The translations under genes and the position numbers were made by a program. Below, piece by piece: positions 48,982-56,789 of a stretch of 57,636 nucleotides of DNA (within the stretch, counting starts at the first letter, position 1; every line of letters starts with the position of its first letter). The notes under the pieces were generated by a model. It was given only the letters and a program-made list of their open reading frames with translations. It was not told where the DNA came from and searched no databases. Source of the stretch: Pelagibacterales bacterium MED-G42 (GTDB lineage Bacteria > Pseudomonadota > Alphaproteobacteria > Pelagibacterales > Pelagibacteraceae); the NCBI GenBank assembly GCA_002457485.1, contig NTJL01000004.1, positions 1 to 57,636 of the forward strand. Direction: 5' to 3'.

Positions 48982-49484
48982 TATAAAATGTAGCTTTTTA
49001 AAACCATGAAACAGATTAAAGATAAGACAACATAAAATCCAGCACAAACATCATCCATAATAACACCAAAACTATTTTTATATTTTTTGTCAAAATAACT
49101 TACTGGAAAAGGTTTCATTATATCAAAATATCTAAATAAAATAAAACATACTCCATAAAATACTATTGCTTCATCAGGCTGTTTATTTGATCCATGTGAA
49201 ATTTCGTAAAGGTATATTGGAATAGATTGTCCAATAAACTCATCAATAATTATTTCTCCGGGATCCTTGTTTTCACTATTTTTTGTGTGATTTGCAACTG
49301 CAATAAAAGAATATGCAAAGACTATTAATAATCCTAAAAGGATAAAGTTTGAGTTTATTTGAAGGATATGAAAACAAATATATAAAATTATAACTGTAGC
49401 TAATGACCCAAATGTTCCTGGTATAAATTTTACTTTACCAAGACCAAACATTGTAACAAATAAAAAATTAAATTTATTAATCAT
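48981..49484 (-). CDS. pgpA: Phosphatidylglycerophosphatase A
   Basis: PgpA dephosphorylates phosphatidylglycerophosphate to phosphatidylglycerol. Family motifs are GLGKVKFIPGTFGS near the N-terminus, KDPGEIIIDEFIGQ (acidic metal-binding site), RYFDIMKPFPVSYFDKK and GVIMDDVCAGFY; several helices are hydrophobic. The ATG at 49484 gives 167 aa and an 8-base overlap with ispDF. A TTG nine bases earlier is possible but less likely. Neighbouring pncC and ispDF are the usual partners. Confidence 0.93.
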   Translation of the reverse strand: MINKFNFLFVTMFGLGKVKFIPGTFGSLATVIILYICFHILQINSNFILLGLLIVFAYSFIAVANHTKNSENKDPGEIIIDEFIGQSIPIYLYEISHGSNKQPDEAIVFYGVCFILFRYFDIMKPFPVSYFDKKYKNSFGVIMDDVCAGFYVVLSLICFMVLKSYIL

Positions 49485-50583
49485 ATTTACCAATAGAAGA
49501 AATTACCTCACAGGCGATAGCATCTTCTTTTCCAATTAATCCTAATTTTTCAACAGTTTTACCTTTTAAATTTATTAAATCTTTATGAATACTTAATAGA
49601 TTAGATAATGATTTTATTATTTCATTTCTATATTTTGAGACTTTAGGTTGTTCACATATTAAATTTATATCAATATTATTAATGTAAAAATTATTCCTAT
49701 TTAAGATTTTAAGTATAGGTTTTAACATATTTGGTGACCTTATATTTTTGAATTTATTTTCAGTATCAGGAAAAAAAGTACCTATATCTTTTTTTCGCAT
49801 AGCTCCCAATAATCCATCAATTATTGCATGTAATATCACATCACCATCTGAATGACCTTTTAAACCAGAATGAAATGGTATTTTAACTCCTCCCAAAAAA
49901 AGCTTTTTGCCTCTAATTAATCTGTGTATATCAAAACCAATTCCGTAGTATGTTTTTTCTTCCTTGATATCTTCTCTGTATGTGATTTTATTATTAAAGT
50001 TTTCTCCTTTAATAAAATTAATTTTTAAATCATTTTTTATAAATAAAGTTGCTTCATCTTGAATTTTATTTTTTTCTTTAATTGATAAATTATACAATTC
50101 TTTAAACTTAAAGGCCTGAGGTGTTTGTGTAAGAAATGATTTATCCCTATCTAAATTAAATAATTGATCTTTTATTTTAAATTTAATTGAGTCTTTTGAT
50201 TTTATAAATGGGACAGTTGCTTTATTATTTTTAAGTGAATCGATTAAATTTTTTAATAAATTTATTGAAAAATTTGGTCTTGCGGCATCATGTATTAGTA
50301 CATTGTTTGGTTTAAATTTTTTTATATACTTAAGTGCTATTAAAGATGAGTCAGACCTTTCTTTACCACCTTTAATAATTAAAACATTTTTTGGAAGATT
50401 ATCTTTAATTAATTTTTTATTGTTAATTACTAAGATTATCTTTTTGAATAATTTTGATCTTAGCGCTTTATTAATGGAATGTTCAAATAAAGGTTTATTT
50501 TTATATATATTAAATTGTTTAGGTTTTTTTGAATTAAATCTTTTGCTTTGTCCTGATGCAAGTATTATAAAATAATTATTCAT
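49477..50583 (-). CDS. ispDF: Bifunctional IspD/IspF enzyme of the MEP pathway
   Basis: The N-terminal half (residues 1-~208) is 2-C-methyl-D-erythritol 4-phosphate cytidylyltransferase, with ILASGQSKRFNSKKPKQF and the late VLIHDAARPNFS. The C-terminal half (~212-368) is MECDP-synthase, with GIGFDIHRL (D218, H220), GLKGHSDGDVILHAIIDGLLGA and the DIGTFFPD segment. The fusion is common in alphaproteobacteria. At 368 aa both domains are complete, although the linker is very short. Only 24 bases separate it from divergent ntrY. It acts downstream of Dxr, encoded earlier in the window. Confidence 0.97.
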   Translation of the reverse strand: MNNYFIILASGQSKRFNSKKPKQFNIYKNKPLFEHSINKALRSKLFKKIILVINNKKLIKDNLPKNVLIIKGGKERSDSSLIALKYIKKFKPNNVLIHDAARPNFSINLLKNLIDSLKNNKATVPFIKSKDSIKFKIKDQLFNLDRDKSFLTQTPQAFKFKELYNLSIKEKNKIQDEATLFIKNDLKINFIKGENFNNKITYREDIKEEKTYYGIGFDIHRLIRGKKLFLGGVKIPFHSGLKGHSDGDVILHAIIDGLLGAMRKKDIGTFFPDTENKFKNIRSPNMLKPILKILNRNNFYINNIDINLICEQPKVSKYRNEIIKSLSNLLSIHKDLINLKGKTVEKLGLIGKEDAIACEVISSIGKYD

Positions 50584-50607
50584 TAAATTTGAATTACTTA
50601 ATTTAAA

Positions 50608-52389
50608 ATGGCTGATTTTATTAAAAAAAACATATACTTAATATTTCTCTTTATTATAACATTATCAGTAGGATTTTTAACTTTTTTAACATTTATTGAT
50701 AAAGGTTTAATTGAATTATCTGATAAAAATCTGCAATTATTACTAATTCTTAATATAGTCTTATTATTTATTTTATTTATTTTTATATTTATTGAAACTA
50801 ATAAGGCAATTAAAAATGATATTGATAAAGATGGTCTTAAATCAAATAAAAAATACATAACCTACTTTGCATTATTTACTTTAATTCCATCTCTGCTTAT
50901 TTCTATATTTTCTTTATTTCTATTTTCATTTGCTCTTGAGAAGTATTTTGATAAAAAAGTTACCACTGTTGTAAACAATTCTTACGAGTTAGCAAAAAAT
51001 TATGTAAAAGAGGTAAGAGACAAGATTCAATCTGATATAATATTAATTGCTTTTGATATCAATAAAAGTAAAAAATTTTTAAATGAAAACCAAAGCGAAT
51101 ACAAAAGATTTTTAAATACACAAAGATTAATAAGAGGAGTTGATGAGATACATATTATTAACTCTGAAAAAGAAATATTATTTACAACTCTCTTAAATGA
51201 TCAGATTTATATTCCACCAGTTGATCAAGCTCTAAATTTAGTTTTAGATGATGATAGACCTTTAAAAATAATTAATGCTCTTGATAATAGATCAGCTGCT
51301 ATAATGAGATTACAAAATTTCGAAGATAGATTTATATATGTTGTTAAATATTTAGATAAAGAAATATCAAATTATCTAGCTGAGTCTCAAGAAGCAATTA
51401 ATTTTTATTACACTGTTGAAGAAAAAAGTACTGGTATAAAAATTTCATTTGCTATTATATACATCATCATTGTTTCATTGTTATTATTTATCTCAATATC
51501 AATAGCAATAAGGTTCTCTTCAAGATTTTTTAGATCTATTAATAATTTAATTTTTGCATCAACCTCAATAGGTGAAGGAAATCTTGATATTAAAGTTCCC
51601 GAAGTCAAGACAGATAAAGATTTAGAAATATTAAATAGAAATTTTAATCTAATGATTGATCGTTTAAGAACCCAACAAGAAAAACTTATAATAAACGAAA
51701 GACATGAAGCTTGGGGTAGTTTAGCAAGAAAATTAGCTCACGAAATTAAAAATCCACTTACTCCTATCCAATTAACAATTGATAGAATTAAACATAAGTA
51801 TGAGAATCAAATTACTGACGAAAGTAAAGATGCTTTTAAGGATAATCTTAAAATTATAAATAATCAGATTAAGCAAATTGAGAAACTTGTTAATGAGTTT
51901 TCAGATTTTGCTAGAATGCCTAAACCGGTATTTATTAATAATGATATAGTCTTGATTATTAATGATAATATTAATCTTTTAAAAGAGATAGACCCTTCAA
52001 TAAAATTTAATTTTATGAAAAATAAAAATAAAATTGTATTGAATAGTGATAAGGAGCAAATGAGTAGGGTTTTTTTAAATTTGTTTAAAAACTCCATTGA
52101 AAGTATTAAAGAAAAGGCAGAAATAACTTCTAATTTAGATAAAAATATATCTATTGAATTAGTTGATGAAAATAACCATATTATAGTTATTATTGAAGAT
52201 ACAGGTGTAGGATTTAACAAATTAAACAATAATATTAGAGATATTTTGAATCCCTATTTTACAACAAAAAAAAATGGTACCGGTTTAGGATTATCGATAG
52301 TTAATAAAATCATAAACGATCATAATGGAAAAATTAAATTTGTTAATATTTCTGGTGGTGCAAAAATAGAAATTAACTTTATAAAATAA
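50608..52389 (+). CDS. ntrY: Two-component sensor histidine kinase NtrY
   Basis: This is a membrane sensor kinase for NtrX, linked in other alphaproteobacteria to nitrogen and redox control. The 593-aa protein has three N-terminal membrane helices (about residues 9-30, 43-64, 84-108) and a periplasmic domain. A fourth helix lies near 283-305, with a HAMP domain after it, then HisKA with H378 in ARKLAHEIKNPLTPIQ. The ATPase domain has NLFKNSIES, DTGVGF and GTGLGLSIVNKI. Typical NtrY is ~750 aa with a PAS domain between HAMP and HisKA; here the two are nearly joined and no PAS is apparent. Confidence 0.92.
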   Translation: MADFIKKNIYLIFLFIITLSVGFLTFLTFIDKGLIELSDKNLQLLLILNIVLLFILFIFIFIETNKAIKNDIDKDGLKSNKKYITYFALFTLIPSLLISIFSLFLFSFALEKYFDKKVTTVVNNSYELAKNYVKEVRDKIQSDIILIAFDINKSKKFLNENQSEYKRFLNTQRLIRGVDEIHIINSEKEILFTTLLNDQIYIPPVDQALNLVLDDDRPLKIINALDNRSAAIMRLQNFEDRFIYVVKYLDKEISNYLAESQEAINFYYTVEEKSTGIKISFAIIYIIIVSLLLFISISIAIRFSSRFFRSINNLIFASTSIGEGNLDIKVPEVKTDKDLEILNRNFNLMIDRLRTQQEKLIINERHEAWGSLARKLAHEIKNPLTPIQLTIDRIKHKYENQITDESKDAFKDNLKIINNQIKQIEKLVNEFSDFARMPKPVFINNDIVLIINDNINLLKEIDPSIKFNFMKNKNKIVLNSDKEQMSRVFLNLFKNSIESIKEKAEITSNLDKNISIELVDENNHIIVIIEDTGVGFNKLNNNIRDILNPYFTTKKNGTGLGLSIVNKIINDHNGKIKFVNISGGAKIEINFIK

Positions 52390-53741
52390 TGGCTGAAATT
52401 TTAATAGTTGATGATAACGCTGATATTAGAAACATTATAAACGAGTTAATAATTGACGCTGGATATAAAACTAGAATAGCAGCCAATTATAATCAGGCGC
52501 TAACTGAGATTGATAAAAAACTTCCAGATGTCGCAATACTTGATGTTAAACTTGATAAAGGTGATAATGATGGAATAGAGTTATTGACACATATTAAATC
52601 TAAAAACAAAGATATCCCAGTAATAATAATCTCTGGACACGCAAATATTGAAATGGCTGTTAAATCACTGCAACACGGTGCTTTCGAATTTATTGAAAAA
52701 CCTTTTGATCAAGAAAGATTGATTAATTTTGTAAGTCGAGCAGTAGAAAACTATAACCTTAAAAAACAAAATAAGGAATATGAAAGTAAGTTATTTTCCT
52801 CATATGATTTAATAGGATCTAGTAAAAATATAACAAATATAATTGATCAGCTTAAAAAAATTTCTATTACAGAAAGTAGAGTTTTCATCAACGGACCTTC
52901 TGGATCAGGAAAAGAACTTATTGCAAGAAAAATTCATAAAAACTCAAGTCGAGAGAAAAAACCTTTTATTATTTTAAATGGAGCTTTACTTGACTCAAAT
53001 AAGTATGAGCTTGAATTATTTGGTGAAGAAAAAAATAATGGTTCAATTTCGTATGGTGCTTTAGAAAAAGCAAATAAAGGAACTTTATTAATTGATCAAA
53101 TATCTGAAATTCCTTTAGATATACAATCAAAAATATTGAGAGTTCTGACTGATCAAAAATTTAAAAGAATTAATGGCAACAATGATATTACTGTTGATGT
53201 AAGACTGATATGTTCTTCAAGTAAAGACTTAAAAAAAGAAATTGAGATAGGAAATTTTCGTGAAGATCTTTATCATAGAATAAATGTATTTGAAATTAAT
53301 ATAGAACCGTTAAGTCAAAGAATATCGGATATCCCATTATTGATAAAATATTTTTCAAAAAGAATATCTGAAAATTACAATATAAAAGAATTAGATATCG
53401 ACGAAAATAACGATTATATTCTTAATCATAATTGGAAAGGTAACGTTAGAGAGCTACGAAATTTAATAGAAAGAATTGCAATACTTCAACCCGAAAATAA
53501 AGAAAAAGTTTCAAATATTATTAAAGAATCTTTGAAAAATAACAGTTTTGACGATCAAATCGCTGAAAATAGCCTATCTGTTCCTTTAAAAGAGGCTAGA
53601 GAAAAATTTGAAAAAGAGTATTTAACTATTCAATTAAAAAAATTTAATGGAAATATATCAAAAACAGCAAGTTTTGTAGGAATGGAAAGAAGTGCCCTAC
53701 ACCGTAAATTAAAGGGTTTGGGTATTAAAGAATATAATTAA
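52389..53741 (+). CDS. ntrX: Response regulator NtrX (atypical AAA+ domain)
   Basis: It has a receiver domain with D8, D9, phospho-acceptor D52 (AILDVKL) and K104. An AAA+ domain follows (about 140-370) with Walker A GPSGSGKE (169-176). The C-terminal Fis-type helix-turn-helix is NISKTASFVGMERSALHRKL (422-441). The GAFTGA loop that contacts sigma-54 is missing: the segment after ELFGEEK reads NNGSISYGALEKA. Walker B ends in D236-Q237 instead of Asp-Glu. Lack of GAFTGA is known in NtrX of several alphaproteobacteria, and no sigma-54 dependence is expected. It may act as a sigma-70 regulator. It shares one base with ntrY. Confidence 0.93.
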   Translation: MAEILIVDDNADIRNIINELIIDAGYKTRIAANYNQALTEIDKKLPDVAILDVKLDKGDNDGIELLTHIKSKNKDIPVIIISGHANIEMAVKSLQHGAFEFIEKPFDQERLINFVSRAVENYNLKKQNKEYESKLFSSYDLIGSSKNITNIIDQLKKISITESRVFINGPSGSGKELIARKIHKNSSREKKPFIILNGALLDSNKYELELFGEEKNNGSISYGALEKANKGTLLIDQISEIPLDIQSKILRVLTDQKFKRINGNNDITVDVRLICSSSKDLKKEIEIGNFREDLYHRINVFEINIEPLSQRISDIPLLIKYFSKRISENYNIKELDIDENNDYILNHNWKGNVRELRNLIERIAILQPENKEKVSNIIKESLKNNSFDDQIAENSLSVPLKEAREKFEKEYLTIQLKKFNGNISKTASFVGMERSALHRKLKGLGIKEYN

Positions 53742-53743
53742 TA

Positions 53744-55135
53744 ATGAACATAATTATCTGTGGTGCAGGCAGGGTTGGTTTTACAATTGCAAAACAATTA
53801 AGTGAGCAAGGTCATTCTATTACTGTTATTGATCAATCTAGTGAGGATATCCAAAAAATTGATGATGCCTTGGATGTTAAGGCAATAGTTGGTAAAGCAA
53901 CGTATCCATCAATACTAGAAAAAGCTGACGCATCTGATGCTGATATGATCATAGCAGTCACAAGAAATGATGAAATTAATATGGTTATCTGTCAAATTGC
54001 TTTCTCGATTTTTAAGATTCCAAAAAAAATTGCTAGAATACGATCTCAAGATTATTTAAATCCAAAATTTACAAGAGTATATAACAAAGAAAATTTGCCG
54101 ATCGATGTAATAATTTCTCCAGAGATTGAAATAGCAAAATCTATACAAAGGAAACTAGAAGCGCCTGGTGCCCTAGATAGTGTACCGTTTGCAGATAACA
54201 AAATTAGATTATTAGAAATTTTAATTAATGAGAATTGTAAACTGATTAATATAAAACTCAAAGACTTAACAAAGAAATATCCAGATTTAGATGCAAATAT
54301 TATTGGAATTATAAGAGATAATAAGTTTCTAATTCCCAAAAAAAATGATGATATAAATAAAAATGATAAAATATATGTGATCATAGATTCCTCTCAAATG
54401 GCTGAAACTTTAGAAGTTTTTGGTCATAGAGAAAAAATTTCAAAAAAAATACTAATTGTTGGGGGAGGAAATATAGGATTTAATCTAGCTAAAAATTTAG
54501 AAGAAAGCTTAGATTCTACCCGGGTAAAGATTGTTGAAAAAAATAAAGAAAGGGCAGAGTATTTAGCGAGTGAACTAAATGACACAATTGTAATTAACGG
54601 TAATGGGTTAGACGAAGAAGTATTGGTTGAAGCAAATCTAGAAGAGACAGAAACTGTTCTTGCTTTAACAAACGATGACGAAGATAATTTAATGGTAAGT
54701 GTTCTTGTAGAAAAGTTTGCAAAAGATGAAAAAAATATAGAAGATAAAAGAACGATGGCCTTAATTAATAAACCTAATTATTCTCTACTTCAAAAATCAC
54801 TTAAGATCGATGATTTGATTGATCCAAGAATGAATACTGTTTCAAGTATATTAAAACATATACATAAAGGAACAATTGAAACAGCATATACAATTATGAA
54901 TGGAGAATTTGAAGTAATAGAGGCCGAAATAATTGAAACTTCAGAACTAATTAATAAAGAACTTAAAAACTCTAATTTACCTGAGGAAATTAGGATAGGT
55001 GCTATTTTAAGAGATAAAAAAATAATAATTCCTAGATCAAATTTTATTTTTGAAAAAGATGATGTGGTGGTTTTTTTAGCAAAAAAAGATTCAATTTCAG
55101 TTGTTGAAAATATATTTAGAATAAGTTCTATTTAA
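53744..55135 (+). CDS. trkA: Trk potassium uptake system peripheral protein TrkA
   Basis: TrkA is the cytoplasmic nucleotide-gated regulatory ring of the Trk K+ transporter. The 463-aa protein has two RCK modules. Each begins with a Rossmann dinucleotide motif, GAGRVG near residue 5 and GGGNIG near residue 240. Each ends in a C-terminal RCK-C domain (about 150-225 and 380-460). The length is normal. It follows ntrX by two bases, as in other alphaproteobacteria, and precedes trkH. Confidence 0.96.
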   Translation: MNIIICGAGRVGFTIAKQLSEQGHSITVIDQSSEDIQKIDDALDVKAIVGKATYPSILEKADASDADMIIAVTRNDEINMVICQIAFSIFKIPKKIARIRSQDYLNPKFTRVYNKENLPIDVIISPEIEIAKSIQRKLEAPGALDSVPFADNKIRLLEILINENCKLINIKLKDLTKKYPDLDANIIGIIRDNKFLIPKKNDDINKNDKIYVIIDSSQMAETLEVFGHREKISKKILIVGGGNIGFNLAKNLEESLDSTRVKIVEKNKERAEYLASELNDTIVINGNGLDEEVLVEANLEETETVLALTNDDEDNLMVSVLVEKFAKDEKNIEDKRTMALINKPNYSLLQKSLKIDDLIDPRMNTVSSILKHIHKGTIETAYTIMNGEFEVIEAEIIETSELINKELKNSNLPEEIRIGAILRDKKIIIPRSNFIFEKDDVVVFLAKKDSISVVENIFRISSI

Positions 55136-55139
55136 TTAG

Positions 55140-56546
55140 ATGTCACTTTTAAGAGTAAAATATTTAAGTTTTTTCTTTATATTAATATCAATTTTATCTT
55201 TTTTTAACATTATATACTCTTATTATTTTAATTTATATTTAAATTTAAATACTTACTATATAACACTTATATTTTCACTAGCAATTGCACTTTTTTTTTA
55301 CAAAGTCGACACGAATGAAAAAAAACCAAATATTTTTGAAAAAATAATTACAGTATTATTTGGTTATTTTTTTCTTCCCATAATTCTATTAATCCCATTT
55401 TACTTCAGTATATACAATTTAACATTTTTGAATTCATTGTTTGAGACCGTGTCAGGCTTCACTTCGACTGGTTTTTCAATCTTTGAAAATATAAAACATA
55501 TTGATCAAGGTTTAATACTATGGCGATCATCAATACAATGGATAGGTGGTTTATATTTTTTATTTTCAATTATTTTTCTTATTGATATTTATGATGAAAG
55601 TTTGAAGAGAACTCTTACTAATTTTATATCATTTAACACTTCAGAAATTTTAAAACAGACAATAAAGATTTTTCTATTATATTCTGTATTAACAATTTCA
55701 ATTTTTATAATCTTAAATTTTTTTGGTTTGAGAAGTTACAATTCCTTAAATTTAGCTTTCACAATAATTTCATCGGGAGGTTTTTTACCAGTAAATGATT
55801 TATCATCTATATTGGTAAGTAATGCACAAATAATAATTTTTTCATTTTTAATGTTAATTTCTTTTTTTAGCATTTTTTTTATTTACAACTTGATTTATTT
55901 CCGAAATAAAAATCTAAATTTTTTTTATGAGGATATTCATCTCTTTTTGTATTTGATTATGATAACAACAATATTTTTCATATTTTTTAGTTTTGATAAT
56001 ACTTTTATTTATAATTTTTTTTCATTAGTTAGTAGTGTATCTAATATTGGCATTTCTCTTGATGTAAATAATAATAATCTAAGTTTTATTTATCTACTTT
56101 TAGTTATAATAGGTGGATCTTTTTTTTCTACAAGTTCTGGTTTTAGATTTTTAAAATTATACTCGTTAACTAAATATTCTTTAAATCAAATACTTTCATT
56201 TAGTAAACCAAAAAATATTTTTATTAATAAACTTATTTTTTCTAAAATAAGTTTTGATTTTAAAGAAATAAATAAATATTTTTTAACTATAATAATCTTT
56301 ATATTATCTTTTTTTTTATTAATATCGCTATTAAGTATTGGAGGTATAAATTTTGAAGACTCATTTAAATTATCTATTCTAACTTTAATGAATACAGTCA
56401 ACTCATCTATTTATGCGATAGATGAATTTGATTTCAACAATTTGCATTTTCTTATAAAATATTTTTTAATTATCTTTATGATTATTGGTAGAATCGAATT
56501 TTTATCTTTACTTTTATTAGTTAAAAAATTTCTTTTTAAATCTTAA
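55140..56546 (+). CDS. trkH: Trk potassium uptake system membrane protein TrkH
   Basis: TrkH is the K+-conducting membrane subunit, a 468-aa protein dominated by hydrophobic helices. The four P-loop segments are traceable, each near a conserved Gly: VSGFTSTGFS, ISSGGFLP, VSNIGISL and a weaker one around MNTVNSSIYA. SIQWIGGLYFLF is another family block. Phe/Ile/Asn content is very high because of the AT bias. With trkA it forms the K+ uptake system. It ends 33 bases before the tRNA. Confidence 0.93.
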   Translation: MSLLRVKYLSFFFILISILSFFNIIYSYYFNLYLNLNTYYITLIFSLAIALFFYKVDTNEKKPNIFEKIITVLFGYFFLPIILLIPFYFSIYNLTFLNSLFETVSGFTSTGFSIFENIKHIDQGLILWRSSIQWIGGLYFLFSIIFLIDIYDESLKRTLTNFISFNTSEILKQTIKIFLLYSVLTISIFIILNFFGLRSYNSLNLAFTIISSGGFLPVNDLSSILVSNAQIIIFSFLMLISFFSIFFIYNLIYFRNKNLNFFYEDIHLFLYLIMITTIFFIFFSFDNTFIYNFFSLVSSVSNIGISLDVNNNNLSFIYLLLVIIGGSFFSTSSGFRFLKLYSLTKYSLNQILSFSKPKNIFINKLIFSKISFDFKEINKYFLTIIIFILSFFLLISLLSIGGINFEDSFKLSILTLMNTVNSSIYAIDEFDFNNLHFLIKYFLIIFMIIGRIEFLSLLLLVKKFLFKS

Positions 56547-56579
56547 TTTAGTACTATATATGTAATTATATTTAAAATT

Positions 56580-56656
56580 GCGCCCTTAGCTCAGCTGGAT
56601 AGAGCATCGGTTTTCTAAACCGAGGGTCGGAGGTTCGAATCCTCCAGGGCGCGCCA
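56580..56656 (+). tRNA. tRNA-Arg (anticodon TCT)
   Basis: This 77-base cloverleaf has a perfect 7-bp acceptor stem (GCGCCCT with AGGGCGC) and a D-arm around AGCTCAGCTGGATAGAGC. The anticodon arm is TCGGT-TTTCTAA-ACCGA, so the anticodon is TCT. The T-arm loop is GGTTCGAATCC, and CCA is encoded after discriminator G. It reads AGA (and AGG), by far the favoured Arg codon here. A TATATT box at 56567-56572 could serve as its -10 element. Confidence 0.97.
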
Positions 56657-56695
56657 TACTGTCCATTCTAGGCATAATTTGTATAAGTTTTTTTC

Positions 56696-56725
56696 TTGAT
56701 GCTAAATTTTTTACGTGGTTAAATT
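56696..56725 (+). promoter_or_regulatory. Possible promoter of the amino-acid binding protein gene
   Basis: TTGATG (56696-56701) could be a -35 box, with TTAAAT or TAAATT (56719-56725) as -10 at 17-18 bases. Transcription would then begin close to the first of the two palindromes at 56733. The -10 match is weak and the region is AT-rich. Confidence 0.35.
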
Positions 56726-56732
56726 ATGAATA

Positions 56733-56768
56733 TTCAAAATAAATTTTGAATTATTTGTTAACAAATAA
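56733..56768 (+). repeat. Two abutting 18-nt palindromes upstream of the amino-acid binding protein gene
   Basis: The first (56733-56750) is TTCAAAA-TAAA-TTTTGAA and the second (56751-56768) is TTATTTG-TTAA-CAAATAA. Each forms a 7-bp stem with a 4-base loop, and they touch with no gap. The second is a perfect 18-base palindrome. They end 11 bases before the AAGGA ribosome-binding site (56779-56783). They could be RNA hairpins in the 5' leader or a double operator; the function is not known. Confidence 0.75.
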
Positions 56769-56789
56769 AAATAACTAAAAGGAAGAATA

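Noticed and set aside
48982..49047. Longer N-terminus for the pncC/cinA gene
   Set aside because: The extension lies inside pgpA and is Cys/Phe-rich without family resemblance. ATG 48981 gives a TAATG junction with pgpA.
51864..52229. 121-aa minus-strand open frame inside ntrY
   Set aside because: It is antisense to the kinase core of NtrY and is explained as a shadow frame in AT-rich DNA.
54052..54384. 110-aa minus-strand open frame inside trkA
   Set aside because: It is antisense to TrkA with a repetitive hydrophobic composition and no independent support.
56657..56732. Riboswitch or small RNA after the tRNA
   Set aside because: Apart from a weak promoter-like pair, this stretch showed no convincing stem of useful length. 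The structure begins only at 56733.
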